Shown here piece after piece: positions 27,610-39,818 of a stretch of 64,000 bases of DNA. The translations under genes and the position numbers were made by a program. Positions within the stretch are counted from its first letter, which is position 1, and each line of letters starts with the position of its first letter. This DNA comes from Corynebacterium lubricantis DSM 45231 (GTDB lineage: Bacteria > Actinomycetota > Actinomycetes > Mycobacteriales > Mycobacteriaceae), in NCBI RefSeq assembly GCF_000379425.1, contig NZ_KB902184.1, positions 30,183 to 94,182 on the forward strand. The letters run 5' to 3'. The notes under the pieces were generated by a model, which did no database searches, had not been told where the DNA came from, and was given only the letters and a program-made list of their open reading frames with translations.

Positions 27610-27789
27610 TTACCTTACTTCCTTTTCGGCCCGCCCCCGAAATGCGGCCGAAAAGCCCACACCAACCGCATCAATGATGCGCAGCAACACCACCGCGACC
27701 ACGCCTGCGATAGGCAGGACCACCAGCAAAACCAGCGGCAGCTGAATCCACAACGAGGCCTGGGTCAGTGCTTGGATCAGTTGGTCCAT
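27610..27789 (-). CDS. Small hydrophobic membrane protein
   Basis: 59 residues with one long or two short hydrophobic segments (about 12-48, LWIQLPLVLLVVLPIAGVVAV) and a basic C-terminus RGRAEKEVR. It starts four bases after the M3 peptidase stop and is followed six bases later by the 46-residue ORF, so the three look like one transcript. No family recognised. Confidence 0.6.
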   Translation of the reverse strand: MDQLIQALTQASLWIQLPLVLLVVLPIAGVVAVVLLRIIDAVGVGFSAAFRGRAEKEVR

Positions 27790-27793
27790 GGCC

Positions 27794-29758
27794 TTACACC
27801 TTCACGCCTTCGAGACCGCGGCGCACCAGCAGTGGGCGCACATCCTTGTCGCGTCCGCGGAATGCCTTGTAGGCCTCGGAGTAATCGCGGGATGCGCCGC
27901 GCGAGAGGATGGTATCGCGGAAGAGCTGGCCGGTCTCGCGGTTGATGCCGCGCTCCTCGACTAGCTGGTAGCCGTCGGCGTCGAGTGCCTCGGCCCAGAG
28001 GTAGGAGTAGTAGCCTGCCGAGTAGCCTCCGGCGAAGATATGGTTGAACCAGGTGGAGCGGTAGCGCGGTTCCAGGCCTTCGACATCGAGGCCGATCTCC
28101 CGCAGGACCTCGTTTTCGAAGGCCTCGATGTCGGTGGGCACTTCCCCTTCCAGCGAGTGCCAGGCCAGATCGATGGCGCTGGCCGCCAAGTACTCGGAGG
28201 TGGCGAAGCCCTGGCCGAACTTGCGCGATTCAATAACCGCTGCCATCAGCTCGTCTGGGATGACCTCGCCGGTATCCACGTGGCGGGCGTAGTTGCGCAC
28301 GATCTCCGGTGCGAAGGCGTAGTTCTCGTTGATCTGAGAGGGGAACTCCACCCAGTCGCGTGGCACCGAGGTGCCCGACATGGATGGATAGCGCACATTC
28401 GACAGCAGCCCGTGCAGGCCGTGGCCAAACTCGTGGAACAAGGTGGTCACCTGATCAATGGAGAGCAGCTCGTCGCTGACGCTCATCACGTTGACCACGA
28501 CTGGTTTCGTGCCAGCGAGCTGGGATTGATCCACGAAGGAGCTCATCCAGGCACCGCCACGCTTGGTGGGCCGTGCCCCATAATCGGTGAGCAACAGACC
28601 CAGGCCGGTTCCGTCCTCGTCGATAACTTCCCAGACCAGGACGTCGTCGCGGTAGGCCTGCAAATCTTCCCGACGCTTCACGGTAATCCCGTAGAGCAGG
28701 TGCGCGGCATAGAACACGCCATCCTCAAGTACCTGCTTCAGCGGGAAATACTTGCGCAGTTCCGCCTCGTTAATGTCCAAATCTCGCTCCGCGCGCTTTG
28801 CCTGCCAGTACGGCCAGTCGGCACCACCTAGTTCCTCGCCTGCCATCTCGCCGGCAAGCTTGCGCTCCCCCTCGGCCTGGGCCGCGGCCGCCGGCGCGAG
28901 GTCAGAAATCAGATCGCGCGCGGCAGAGGCGTCGCCGGCGGTTTCCTCGGCGATTACGTAGTCGGCGTGGGTGTCGTAGCCCAATAGCTTCGCGCGCTCC
29001 TGGCGCAAGCGCACCGATTCGAGCACGATCTCGCGGTTGGAATCGGTGCCGCGCTTACGGGAAGCATCGAACACCTTATGGCGCGAGGAAGATAATTCCA
29101 GCTGAGACTGGGCCGACTGCGTGGTGGGCAGCTCGATGGGCAGGACATAGTCGCCGGATTCTTCATCGAAGCTGGCTTGGATCAGCTCGTCGGAAAGCCC
29201 GGCGAGTTCCTCCTTGGTGGAAAAGTGCACGGCCAGCTCGCGGGTGTCTTCGATGAGGTTGCGCCCGAACTTCTCGGAGAGCTCGGAAAGGCGCTGGTTA
29301 ATCGTCGATAAGCGAGCTTTTTCTGCGTCCGAAACGTCCGCACCGCGACGCGCGAAGCCGCGCAAAAGCTTGTCGTGGAGGCGCTGCGACTCCTCGTCTG
29401 CGGGAGGCGTGACCGCCTTGATGCGGGCGTAGAGCTCGGCGTTTTGGTAAATGGCATCGGAGTGCGCGGAGAGCTTGGGCACCCACTCGTCGGCGATCTC
29501 GTTGAACTCCTCGGTGGCGTCGGTGCCTTGCAGGTTGAAGAACCACGAGGTCACGCGCTCGAGGTCGGCGCCGGCAAGCTCCAGGGCTTCGACGGTGTTT
29601 TCCCATGTCGGCTCCGCTTCGGAAATGATTTCGTCGATCTCGCGGCGCTGATTCTCCAGCGCAATGGGGAATGCCTCCCTCACATGATCCAAGGTAATGG
29701 CCCGAAAATCGGGCAAATTGTACGGCAGAGTGGACGGTGTCAGGAGAGGGTTCGTCAT
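27794..29758 (-). CDS. dcp: M3-family peptidyl-dipeptidase / oligopeptidase
   Basis: 654 residues. Zinc metallopeptidase of the Dcp/oligopeptidase A group, degrading short peptides in the cytoplasm. Zinc motif HEFGHGLHG preceded by LFHEFG, and the distal Glu in the following helix; C-terminal SWAEALDAD-like stretch SYLWAEALDADGYQ is typical. Divergent from the esterase at 29796 with a 37-nt gap. Confidence 0.93.
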   Translation of the reverse strand: MTNPLLTPSTLPYNLPDFRAITLDHVREAFPIALENQRREIDEIISEAEPTWENTVEALELAGADLERVTSWFFNLQGTDATEEFNEIADEWVPKLSAHSDAIYQNAELYARIKAVTPPADEESQRLHDKLLRGFARRGADVSDAEKARLSTINQRLSELSEKFGRNLIEDTRELAVHFSTKEELAGLSDELIQASFDEESGDYVLPIELPTTQSAQSQLELSSSRHKVFDASRKRGTDSNREIVLESVRLRQERAKLLGYDTHADYVIAEETAGDASAARDLISDLAPAAAAQAEGERKLAGEMAGEELGGADWPYWQAKRAERDLDINEAELRKYFPLKQVLEDGVFYAAHLLYGITVKRREDLQAYRDDVLVWEVIDEDGTGLGLLLTDYGARPTKRGGAWMSSFVDQSQLAGTKPVVVNVMSVSDELLSIDQVTTLFHEFGHGLHGLLSNVRYPSMSGTSVPRDWVEFPSQINENYAFAPEIVRNYARHVDTGEVIPDELMAAVIESRKFGQGFATSEYLAASAIDLAWHSLEGEVPTDIEAFENEVLREIGLDVEGLEPRYRSTWFNHIFAGGYSAGYYSYLWAEALDADGYQLVEERGINRETGQLFRDTILSRGASRDYSEAYKAFRGRDKDVRPLLVRRGLEGVKV

Positions 29759-29795
29759 AAGGCACTATGCTACCCCGCACGCTAGATTGGTAGGC

Positions 29796-31073
29796 ATGCA
29801 TTCTGCTGAAGTGACGTGCCCTGCAGGAACCATTGTCGGTGTAAGCGACGGGGTGGTTGATGCCTACTATTCCATCCCCTACGCGGAGCTTCGCACTCCC
29901 TTTTCTAACGCCACGGCCACTCACCGCGGAATGATGATCGACGCGACCGGCCCCAGAACCGACCCCATGGCGTTGACCGTGATGGCTCCTGCGGGCGCCA
30001 GCGATGCCGATGATTTCCCGGTGCTGGTCTACATCCACGGAGGCCGCTTCGAGGAGGGCTCGCATAACGACGAACGCGCCAACGGCTATGCCACCGCGAC
30101 TCAGTCGGTGGTCCACGTCCAGATTGACTACCGCGTGGGGCTCGCGGGCTTTGCGCCCTTCCACGACGACGAACCGAATCACTACCGTGGCATCGATGAT
30201 TGCAATCTCGCGCTTGAGTGGATCCAGCGCAACATCGAAGCCTTCGGCGGGGACCCCACCAACGTCACGGTTGTGGGGCAATCGGCGGGCGCGGCGATCA
30301 CGTTGTGGCTCGCACGCCGCGACCACTTTCGCGGTGCTTTTCGACGAATCGTGGCGCTGAGCCCGGCCTTCCCCCACAAGTCTTATGAGCAACGCCGCGA
30401 CACTCTCCAGGCAGCATTCCTCGGTATGCGCCTGACCCGCGAGAACTTCATCACTGCCAGTCCGAGGCGCATTGATGCAGCGTACAAGCGTTTTCGTCGC
30501 CGATACGTGCTCGATGTGGCGCTTGGTCCGGCCCCACTTGAGCCTGCCGAGATGGCTGACGTGGATGTCATTGTCACGTCGGTTCGCGACGAGATGATTG
30601 CCCACCCAGTTGCCCTCAAAATAGACAAAATGGGATTGGGCACTACGGCTGTAAAAACCCTCGGCCCAGCAATTGGTATCGAGCGCGAGGAGATCGAACC
30701 GTGGCTTGAGACTGCCCGGAAAATGGATCCCAAGCATGTGTTCGGCCGCTTGTTAAGCGACGCGATGATTCGCCACTGGACTGATCTAGTTGCTGAAGAA
30801 GCCCCCGCAAAAGTTTGGCAGGCGGAATTTCTGCCGAGCGCGTTCGAGTCCGCCGGGCACTGCCACGACTTGAAGCCACTTTTTGGTGTCCACCCTTACA
30901 CCGCCGGTGAGGGCCTGCACGCGCAGCTTCTCGAATACGCCCGAACGGGTCATGTGGGCTGGCCGGAATATTCAGCCGATACGGGCCGCACTGTAATGTC
31001 TATCAATTTGGCCTGCGAGAATGCCCACGAAGTCCGCGACCCACTGGGGTATGTGCGCAGCAGCTTTAACTAG
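29796..31073 (+). CDS. Type-B carboxylesterase
   Basis: 425 residues from the ATG at 29796 (MHSAEVTCPAG). Alpha/beta-hydrolase: oxyanion motif YIHGGRFEEGS, and nucleophile elbow GQSAGA with S163. It opens with the GTIVGVSDGVVDAYYSIPYAE pattern of type-B esterases. Shorter than most family members (about 500), and the acid/His part of the triad is not obvious to me. The native substrate is unknown. Its stop shares CTAG with the idi stop. Confidence 0.82.
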   Translation: MHSAEVTCPAGTIVGVSDGVVDAYYSIPYAELRTPFSNATATHRGMMIDATGPRTDPMALTVMAPAGASDADDFPVLVYIHGGRFEEGSHNDERANGYATATQSVVHVQIDYRVGLAGFAPFHDDEPNHYRGIDDCNLALEWIQRNIEAFGGDPTNVTVVGQSAGAAITLWLARRDHFRGAFRRIVALSPAFPHKSYEQRRDTLQAAFLGMRLTRENFITASPRRIDAAYKRFRRRYVLDVALGPAPLEPAEMADVDVIVTSVRDEMIAHPVALKIDKMGLGTTAVKTLGPAIGIEREEIEPWLETARKMDPKHVFGRLLSDAMIRHWTDLVAEEAPAKVWQAEFLPSAFESAGHCHDLKPLFGVHPYTAGEGLHAQLLEYARTGHVGWPEYSADTGRTVMSINLACENAHEVRDPLGYVRSSFN

Positions 31074-31636
31074 CGCTGTGGTTCGACGCGTTCCAGCACG
31101 GAGCGCAACCTGGTGTCTTGCAATTCCAGGGAGAACCAGGGGCTAAAGGCCCACGGGGTTGCATCGACTGCTGCGAGCAGTTTCTGCGGCTCGACCCACA
31201 CGTAGGCGTCAACTTCTTCTGGGTTTGGCGAGAGCGAGGCGCCCTCGTGCATGCGTACCGCGAACACTGGGCACACCTCGTTTTCAACCTGACCAGAGGA
31301 ATCCACGGCCCGATAGCGGAAATCGGGGACTACTTCGCGCACCTCAGCGATGAAATCTGAGGAAAGGTTAATCTCGTCGCGCGCGCGACGACGGATCGCA
31401 TCCGGGATCTCCTCGCCCGGTGCTGGGTGGCCACAGAAACTGTTCGTCCACACACCCGGGAATGTCTTTTTACTCAGCGCGCGGCGGGTCACCAGCACGT
31501 TGCCCTCTGCGTCGAACAGCCAGGCAGAAAATGCGAGGTGGAGCGGAGTCTTCGTGGAGTGGACCTCGTCTTTGTAGGCCACACCTTCAGGCTCACCCAT
31601 AATGTCGAGCAATACAACCTGTTCGCGTTCAGACAC
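31070..31636 (-). CDS. idi: Isopentenyl-diphosphate delta-isomerase (type I)
   Basis: 188 residues from the GTG at 31636; a GTG at 31648 lies directly against the AAGGAA site and is less likely. Nudix-fold isomerase that converts IPP to DMAPP for isoprenoid synthesis. Active-site Cys in SFCGHPAPGEE, the Nudix-like ARDEINL stretch, and the Glu-containing ENEVCPVFAVR. Feeds UppS and other prenyl synthases. Convergent 4-nt overlap with the esterase. Confidence 0.93.
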   Translation of the reverse strand: MSEREQVVLLDIMGEPEGVAYKDEVHSTKTPLHLAFSAWLFDAEGNVLVTRRALSKKTFPGVWTNSFCGHPAPGEEIPDAIRRRARDEINLSSDFIAEVREVVPDFRYRAVDSSGQVENEVCPVFAVRMHEGASLSPNPEEVDAYVWVEPQKLLAAVDATPWAFSPWFSLELQDTRLRSVLERVEPQR

Positions 31637-31733
31637 AGTGGCGCACACTTCCTTATAGTTTTGACTGGACTAGCTTTGACGGGAATTTAAACTAAGTACT
31701 TGCCCTTGACGATACCACCAGGGCCGCCCGCCT

Positions 31734-32300
31734 CTAACTGTTCAGGTTGCCCGAGAAAGTGACATTTCCAATGGTGAAATCAGCAGCCCACAGGCTGGAG
31801 TTGGCCACGTCGAAGGCGAACTGCACGTTGCTTGTTGCCCCGGCGCCGAGCTGCTGGTCAAGGCCAAGAATGCCCTCAAATGCCGCGTTCTCCGCGCTGA
31901 GCTCGTCGACCTCCGTGAGGCTGCCGCCCGTGGAATCGCGGTAGCCGAGTTTCGGTGTGCCCAATGCCTCTGGTGGCATCGGTGCATCGGACGTATTCGT
32001 CACCGCGACTGTCACAATGGTCCCGCCGCCTGCGGGCGGGGTGGTCACTCCCTGCCAGTGATAGGTAATCTCCGTGGCTGGATCCTCCACCGGCCCCGAA
32101 AGGTTGTCGGTGGTGATAGGGTCACGTTGCTCAACCGCGAATTCAGCATCCGCAGCTTCGGCCGTGGTGGCCACACCTGTGGTGGGTGTCAGCGTGCTTT
32201 CTGCATTCGCGTCCTCACCGTTGGAGGAGCACGATGCCAAAGCCAGACTAACTCCAGCGGCGGTGATGAGTGCCGTAGCGCGCGTGAGTGTTGAAGCCAT
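31734..32300 (-). CDS. Secreted lipoprotein (DUF4352-like)
   Basis: 188 residues from the ATG at 32300, with AAAGGCAGG upstream. Lipoprotein signal ending LALASCSSN (lipobox Cys about residue 23), a Thr/Ala-rich spacer, then an immunoglobulin-like beta domain (GTIVTVAVTNTSDAPMPPEAL, QLGAGATSNVQFAFDV) resembling DUF4352 proteins. Outer face of the membrane; role unknown. Transcribed toward idi. Confidence 0.75.
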   Translation of the reverse strand: MASTLTRATALITAAGVSLALASCSSNGEDANAESTLTPTTGVATTAEAADAEFAVEQRDPITTDNLSGPVEDPATEITYHWQGVTTPPAGGGTIVTVAVTNTSDAPMPPEALGTPKLGYRDSTGGSLTEVDELSAENAAFEGILGLDQQLGAGATSNVQFAFDVANSSLWAADFTIGNVTFSGNLNS

Positions 32301-32415
32301 GGCCTGCCTTTCACGTTGAAATGACGTATCTCGCACTACTTTAGCGTGTTGCCTAGACTGAACTCGTTGTGACCCAAAATTTAAGCAGAAAGAGATTGAG
32401 GAAAACTCTCCCCTT

Positions 32416-34290
32416 ATGAATTCCTTATGGCGCGTCCTGCGCAGCGCTTCGGCGCTCTGGCCGTTCTATCTTGCGATCGTCGTTTTGGCTGCGGTCGTGG
32501 CATTGCTCGGCTTGGTCAGCCCTTTCATCCTGCGAGAGGCGACCGACTCGATTGTCTCGGCAGTCTCTGGCGACATCACGGTGGCAAGCGTCACCCAAAC
32601 CATTATCTGGCTGGCCATCGCGCTGTTTGCTGCGGACGTGGCTACCACCTTGCTGCAGAACCTGAGTGGTTATTACGGCGACGTGATGGCCATGCGTCTG
32701 CGACAGATCCTGTCCACCCGCTACTACGCGAAGCTTTTGGCTCTGCCGCAGAAATACTTCGATAACCAGATCACGGGCACGGTGATCGCCAGGCTGGACC
32801 GTTCGATCACGAACGTCACTCAGTTCATCCAGTCCTTTTCCAACAACTTCTTGCCCATGGGCCTGCAAGTTATTGTAATTCTGATTATCACCACTATTTA
32901 TTATTGGCCCCTGACCATCTTGCTGGCCTTATTGTTCCCGATTTACATGTACCTCACGGCGCTCACCTCAAAGCGGTGGCAGCGCATGGAGGGTGAGAAG
33001 AACCAGCAGATCGACGAAGCAAATGGTCGCTTCTCGGAGGTCATCGGCCAGGTGAAGGTCACCAAGTCCTTTGTCGCCGAGGTCCGCGAGCTGGACTTCT
33101 TCGGCTCGCGCTACGGCAAAACCGTCGATATCACGCGCCCGCAGTCGCGCTGGTGGCACTCCATGGACAGCATCCGCGGTGTGGCCATGAACCTGATTTT
33201 CCTGGCGATCTACCTGGTGCTTTTCCTGCGCACGCTTAATGGGTTCTTCACGCTCGGCGACATGGTGATGCTGCTGCAACTGGTGAATATGGCCAAGCAG
33301 CCCGTGTACATGATGAGCTTCATGGTCGATTCGGCGCAGCGCGCCATCGCCGGTTCCAAGGACTATTTCAAGGTCATGGAGGAGGAATTCGAGCCCACGG
33401 CGAATGAGCAGCTCGTCTCCGCCACGGAGGTATCAGGTGTGCCCGAGCTTCGCGACGACTACGTCGCCCCACTTGATTCTCGCAACCCGGTAGTCGATTT
33501 CAATCACGTCGATTTCGAGTATCTCCCCGGCGAGCCGGTGCTCCAGGACATCACCTTTAATGCCGCGCCCGGCGAAAAGGTCGCGCTCGTCGGTGAGTCG
33601 GGCGGCGGCAAGTCCACGATTATTAATCTGCTGCTCGGCCTCTACCCCATCTCGTCTGGCGAGCTGTCCGTATGTGGCCACGATGTCGAAGATCTCACCG
33701 CGGCGAAGCTGCGCTCATCCGTCGGTGTGGTCTTCCAGGAGCCGAACCTGTTCTCCGGCACGATCCGCGAGAATATTGCCTACGGCAAGCCCGATGCCAC
33801 CGACGAAGAAGTCCTCGACGTGTCCCGGCGCGCCAACGCGCATGATTTCATCATGGCCTTCCCCCAGGGCTACGACACAGTGATCGGCGAGCGCGGCCTG
33901 CGCCTGTCCGGCGGCCAAAAGCAGCGCGTCGCCGTCGCCCGTGCGATGCTCAAGGACGCTCCGCTCTTGCTTCTCGACGAGGCCACCTCCGCCTTGGACA
34001 ACAAGTCCGAGCGCGCGGTGCAGGCGGGCCTGGATGAGTTGATGAAGGATCGCACGACGATCATCATTGCGCACCGCTTGTCGACGATTGCCGACGTGGA
34101 CAAGATCATCACCTTAGAGGGCGGAAAGATCCACGAAATCGGCTCGCCTGATGAGTTAGCGGTCTCCGGCGGTATTTATTCAGAGCTGCTCCAGTTGACT
34201 GCCTCTTCCTCCGAGGCCGATCGCAGCAGGCTGAAGAAGTTCGGCTTCGTCTCAGACGATGACGAGAACCACCCAGAGGAACACGTGTAA
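32416..34290 (+). CDS. ABC exporter, fused permease and ATPase
   Basis: 624 residues. N-terminal six-helix ABC exporter membrane domain (about 15-310) and C-terminal ATPase: Walker A GESGGGKST, Q-loop VFQEPNLFSG, signature LSGGQKQR, Walker B LLLLDEATSALD, H-loop AHRLST. Likely works as a homodimer or half of a heterodimer; substrate unknown (lipid, peptide or drug). 24 nt upstream of aecD, so possibly co-transcribed. Confidence 0.9.
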   Translation: MNSLWRVLRSASALWPFYLAIVVLAAVVALLGLVSPFILREATDSIVSAVSGDITVASVTQTIIWLAIALFAADVATTLLQNLSGYYGDVMAMRLRQILSTRYYAKLLALPQKYFDNQITGTVIARLDRSITNVTQFIQSFSNNFLPMGLQVIVILIITTIYYWPLTILLALLFPIYMYLTALTSKRWQRMEGEKNQQIDEANGRFSEVIGQVKVTKSFVAEVRELDFFGSRYGKTVDITRPQSRWWHSMDSIRGVAMNLIFLAIYLVLFLRTLNGFFTLGDMVMLLQLVNMAKQPVYMMSFMVDSAQRAIAGSKDYFKVMEEEFEPTANEQLVSATEVSGVPELRDDYVAPLDSRNPVVDFNHVDFEYLPGEPVLQDITFNAAPGEKVALVGESGGGKSTIINLLLGLYPISSGELSVCGHDVEDLTAAKLRSSVGVVFQEPNLFSGTIRENIAYGKPDATDEEVLDVSRRANAHDFIMAFPQGYDTVIGERGLRLSGGQKQRVAVARAMLKDAPLLLLDEATSALDNKSERAVQAGLDELMKDRTTIIIAHRLSTIADVDKIITLEGGKIHEIGSPDELAVSGGIYSELLQLTASSSEADRSRLKKFGFVSDDDENHPEEHV

Positions 34291-34314
34291 GAAATAAGTT
34301 CTACTCTGTCTAGT

Positions 34315-35451
34315 ATGAAATTTCCCAGCATCGATGAACTCAAAGCCCGCGGAACCCGCAAGTGGACCCAGTACGAGGATGACGTGCTTCCACTATTCAT
34401 CGCCGAAAGCGACTTCCCTACCGCGGCACCTGTAAAGGAAGCGATCCAGCGGGCCGTGGATAATGAGTCCTTTGGCTACACCCCGGCGAAGTCTGGTCTG
34501 CCGGAGGCGTTGGCCGACTTCTCAGAGCGCCGCTACGGCTGGCGCCCGGATCCTGCCAAGGTCTTTACCGTTGCCGATGTCGTGCGCGGCATGTTGCTGG
34601 GCATTCAGTACTTCACCAAGGAAGACTCGGCAGTCATCGTCCCGGTGCCTGCCTACCCTCCTTTCTTGGAGCTGCCCGAGACAGCCGGCCGCGAAAAGGT
34701 CGAAGTCAGTGCCGAAGAAGGCCTGAACATGGCCGAGGTCGAAAAGGCGTTTAAGAACGGTGCCGGCTCGATCCTGCTCTCGGCCCCGAACAACCCCTGG
34801 GGCTACACCTTTAGCGAGCAGGAGCTACGAGAGCTGACCGACTTGGCCGCCAAGTACGACGCCCGCGTGCTTTCCGACGAGATCCACGCCCCCATCATTT
34901 TGGACGGCAAGCACGTGTGCACGGCCGCCGTCTCCGAGACTGCCGCCGACGTGACTCTCACCGTCACCGCGACCTCGAAGGCCTGGAATATCGCGGGTCT
35001 GAAGTGCGCCCAGATGATTTTCTCCAACGATCGCGACGTGGAGATCTGGAACTCACTTTCTGGAGTGGCCAAGGATGGCACGGGCACCCTGGGTGTTTAT
35101 GCCTCCGAGGCGTGCTACCGCTACGGCGAGGAAGCCCTCGAGGCTCAGCTCGAGGTCATCCGCGCGAACCGCGACTGGCTCGTGGATAACCTGCCAGAGG
35201 CCATCCCGGGCATCAAGTTCTCCAAGCCGAATGCCACCTATTTGATGGTGCTGGATTTCTCAGATACTGCCATTGGCGGCGAGGTAGAACCGGCGCAGTG
35301 GCTTCGTCGTGAAGCGAAAGTGGCGCTCAACGAAGGCATCACCTTCGGCACCGGCGGCGAGCACAAAGCGCGCCTGAATTTCGGTACCAGCCCGGAAATT
35401 TTGGAGGAAGCCGTTCGCCGCATGTCTGCAGCGATCGCCAAATCTGCCTAA
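34315..35451 (+). CDS. aecD: Cystathionine beta-lyase / C-S lyase (AecD, MalY-PatB type)
   Basis: 378 residues. PLP enzyme that cleaves C-S bonds of cystathionine, aminoethylcysteine and similar substrates. PLP Lys K222 in [16 protein letters not shown]; also ESDFPTAAP at the N-terminus, LSAPNNPWG and LSDEIHAPI. In C. glutamicum aecD is next to brnQ; here treS and mak are placed between them. Ten bases separate it from treS. Confidence 0.93.
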   Translation: MKFPSIDELKARGTRKWTQYEDDVLPLFIAESDFPTAAPVKEAIQRAVDNESFGYTPAKSGLPEALADFSERRYGWRPDPAKVFTVADVVRGMLLGIQYFTKEDSAVIVPVPAYPPFLELPETAGREKVEVSAEEGLNMAEVEKAFKNGAGSILLSAPNNPWGYTFSEQELRELTDLAAKYDARVLSDEIHAPIILDGKHVCTAAVSETAADVTLTVTATSKAWNIAGLKCAQMIFSNDRDVEIWNSLSGVAKDGTGTLGVYASEACYRYGEEALEAQLEVIRANRDWLVDNLPEAIPGIKFSKPNATYLMVLDFSDTAIGGEVEPAQWLRREAKVALNEGITFGTGGEHKARLNFGTSPEILEEAVRRMSAAIAKSA

Positions 35452-35461
35452 CCTAGGTGGC

Positions 35462-37215
<1,754 letters not shown>

Positions 37216-37216
<1 letters not shown>

Positions 37217-38322
37217 TGAATCTGTCAGAGTCCCTCGCCGCCGAGCGTTTCTACGGCGCCAAGTCGGAGCCTATTGAAGATATCGAAACCGTGCGTTCGG
37301 CACCGGCAGCAGATTTCGAGTGGCGCGTCGTCGATGTCGCCCACGGCAGCAGTCACGACTTGTACCAATTGCTTCTCGACGATTCCGCCGACGCCCTCTC
37401 CTCCGAGCGCGGCGCGAAGGCGTATCTCGCCAACGCGGCTTCCTTCGGAGAGGTCCATGGAAGCATCAAAGGTACGACAGCCGTACCCATGGGCGCCGAG
37501 CAGTCCAACACGAACCTCATCGTCGACGACAACTGGGTCTTAAAGGTCTTCCGCAAGCTCGAGGCCGGCCTCAACCCCGACGTCGAGCTGCTGACCCAAA
37601 TCTCGGACTGTGAACATGTTGCCGGCGTGCGCGGCTACACCACCACGCAGATCGACGGGCAGGACTACACCCTGGCGATGATGCAGCAGCGCATCCTCGG
37701 CGGCACCGACGGCTTCGATTTGGCTCTGGCCAGCCCGGACTTCGGAGACCTCTCCTTCGAGCTCGGCCAGGCCACCCGCATTGTCCACCAGGCTTTGGCA
37801 GAGGCTTTTCCGACGCAGTCGGTTCCGGTGGCATCGGTCGTCGATAAGCTTCATGCTCACCTCGACGACCTGCTACCTTTGGCCCCGCAGCTCGCCGAGC
37901 TTGAGCCGGGCATACGTGCGCTTTACGACGAGCTCTCGGGCGACTCTGTCACCGTGCAGCGTGTGCATGGCGACCTGCATTTAGGCCAGACGCTGCGCAC
38001 TGCTGATCGGTGGTACCTGATCGATTTCGAGGGCGAGCCCGCGCGGCCCCTGGCTCAGCGGGTGCTGCCCGACCACGTGCTTCGCGACGTCGCTGGCATG
38101 GTCCGCTCCTTCGGTTACGCCAGTGCGATGTCGTCGCATCCGGAGGGTTGGGAGTCCGAGAATGTCACGCGCTACCTGGAAGGATACGGAGAGATAAACG
38201 CGGAGCTGCTGCAGGCCTATGTGGTGGATAAGGCCGCGTATGAGGTTGTGTACGAGGCGAATAATCGCCCAGACAATGTAGACATCCCGCTCGGTGCAAT
38301 CTCAAAGTTAATCAAAAGGTGA
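37216..38322 (+). CDS. mak: Maltokinase
   Basis: 368 residues. ATP-dependent kinase of the aminoglycoside-phosphotransferase fold; makes maltose-1-phosphate from maltose. VHGDLHLGQTL is the catalytic loop, and YLIDFEGEPARPLAQRV supplies the metal-binding Asp. Shorter than mycobacterial Pep2 (about 455), so part of the N-terminal cap may be reduced. GTG start inside the treS stop (TAGTG). It contains one copy of the CGTCGATAAGC word. Confidence 0.9.
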
Positions 38323-38408
38323 TAAAGATTACCCCCAGATGTTCAGCGCTGTGACAGGGTTAGTAGGGTTTATCCGTAAATCTTCCCGACCTATCTAGGA
38401 GGCGCACA

Positions 38409-39803
38409 GTGACTAATACCGTGTCTAGCCCCGCCAAGAATGAGAAGAAGGCTGGGGCCGTCACTATTGTTGTGACCTCCCTGATGCTCTTCTCCATGTT
38501 CTTCGGCGCGGGCAACTTGATTTTCCCACCGATGATCGGTGTGGAAGCCGGCCAGAATTTCTGGCCCGCGATCTTCGGCTTCATTGGCTCCGGCGTGATT
38601 CTGCCGGTGCTGGCCGTCATTGCGATTGCCCTGTCCGGCAATAACGTGCGCGACCTCGCTCGTCGCGGCGGCTCGATCTTCGGGCTTTTCTTCCCGATCC
38701 TGGCGTATTTGTCCATCGGCGTGTTCTACGCGCTGCCACGTACCGGTGCCGTGTCCTTTGAAACCGCCATCACTCCGCTGACCGGCTGGGATTCCACGCT
38801 GGCCGCCGGTATTTTCAACTTCATCTTCTTCGGCATCGCGCTGGCATTGTCGTGGAACCCGAACACCATCATGGACTCCCTGGGGCGCTTCCTCACCCCG
38901 GCTCTTGTGATTCTATTGGCCATCCTGATCACCTTGTCGGTGACCACCATGGGCGGCGAGCCCGGTGCTCCGTCCGAGGCCTACACCGATGCTCCGATGG
39001 CGACCGGTCTGCTTGAGGGCTACCTCACCATGGACTCCATCGCGGCACTGGCGTTCTCCATCGTGGTGATCTCTTCGCTGCGCTACAAGGGCTTCGAAGA
39101 GGGCAAGCAGCTTACCCAGGGCACCATTTTGGCTGGTCTCGGCGCAGGTATTTTGCTCGCCGCGATCTACCTGGGCCTGGGCATTATTGGCCAGGTCATC
39201 GACAATGGCGACCAGTACTCCAACGGTGCAGGCCTGCTTTCCGACGCCGCGCTGCAGACCATGGGCCAGCCTGGCCAAATCATCTTCGCGCTGATTGTGC
39301 TCCTGGCATGTATGACCACCGCGGTGGGCCTGATCACCTCGACCTCGGAGTTCTTCAACACTTTGACTCCTGGCATTTCCTACAAGGTGTGGGCAGTTGT
39401 CTTCGCAGTAGCTTCCGCTGGCATGGCCACCATGGGTCTGGATATGGTCCTGGCCATTGCAGCACCAGTGGTGACTTTCCTTTACCCGCCGGCAATTGCA
39501 CTGATTTTCATCGCACTTGTCGAGCCTCTATTCCGCGGCAAGGTCTACTTCTACTGGGCGTACCGCCTGCCACTGTGGGTGGCCGTGATCTGGTCCGCGT
39601 ACTCCGTCTTCCTTGACTTGGGCTGGTTCCCTTCAAGCTTCTCCGTGCTGGTCGACTGGGCTCCAATGCAGGGTGTTTCGCTGGGGTGGGTCCTGCCTAC
39701 TGTGGTTGCTTTCATCATCGGCCTTGTCATTGACTTCGTGCAGAAGCGCGAAGCTCCGGTAGACGATCGCTCCTTCGCCTCGAGGGCTTTGGGTGTAAAA
39801 TAA
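38409..39803 (+). CDS. brnQ: Branched-chain amino acid uptake carrier BrnQ
   Basis: 464 residues, about twelve membrane segments. Sodium-coupled import of Ile, Leu, Val (and Met in C. glutamicum). Typical N-terminus LMLFSMFFGAGNLIFPPMIGVEAG and ALPRTGAVSFETAI. GTG start at 38409 with a strong AGGAGG site; the 86-nt gap after mak may hold its own promoter. The 3' flank is the long hairpin at 39819-39890. Confidence 0.95.
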   Translation: MTNTVSSPAKNEKKAGAVTIVVTSLMLFSMFFGAGNLIFPPMIGVEAGQNFWPAIFGFIGSGVILPVLAVIAIALSGNNVRDLARRGGSIFGLFFPILAYLSIGVFYALPRTGAVSFETAITPLTGWDSTLAAGIFNFIFFGIALALSWNPNTIMDSLGRFLTPALVILLAILITLSVTTMGGEPGAPSEAYTDAPMATGLLEGYLTMDSIAALAFSIVVISSLRYKGFEEGKQLTQGTILAGLGAGILLAAIYLGLGIIGQVIDNGDQYSNGAGLLSDAALQTMGQPGQIIFALIVLLACMTTAVGLITSTSEFFNTLTPGISYKVWAVVFAVASAGMATMGLDMVLAIAAPVVTFLYPPAIALIFIALVEPLFRGKVYFYWAYRLPLWVAVIWSAYSVFLDLGWFPSSFSVLVDWAPMQGVSLGWVLPTVVAFIIGLVIDFVQKREAPVDDRSFASRALGVK

Positions 39804-39818
39804 GTAGCACTACGGAAT

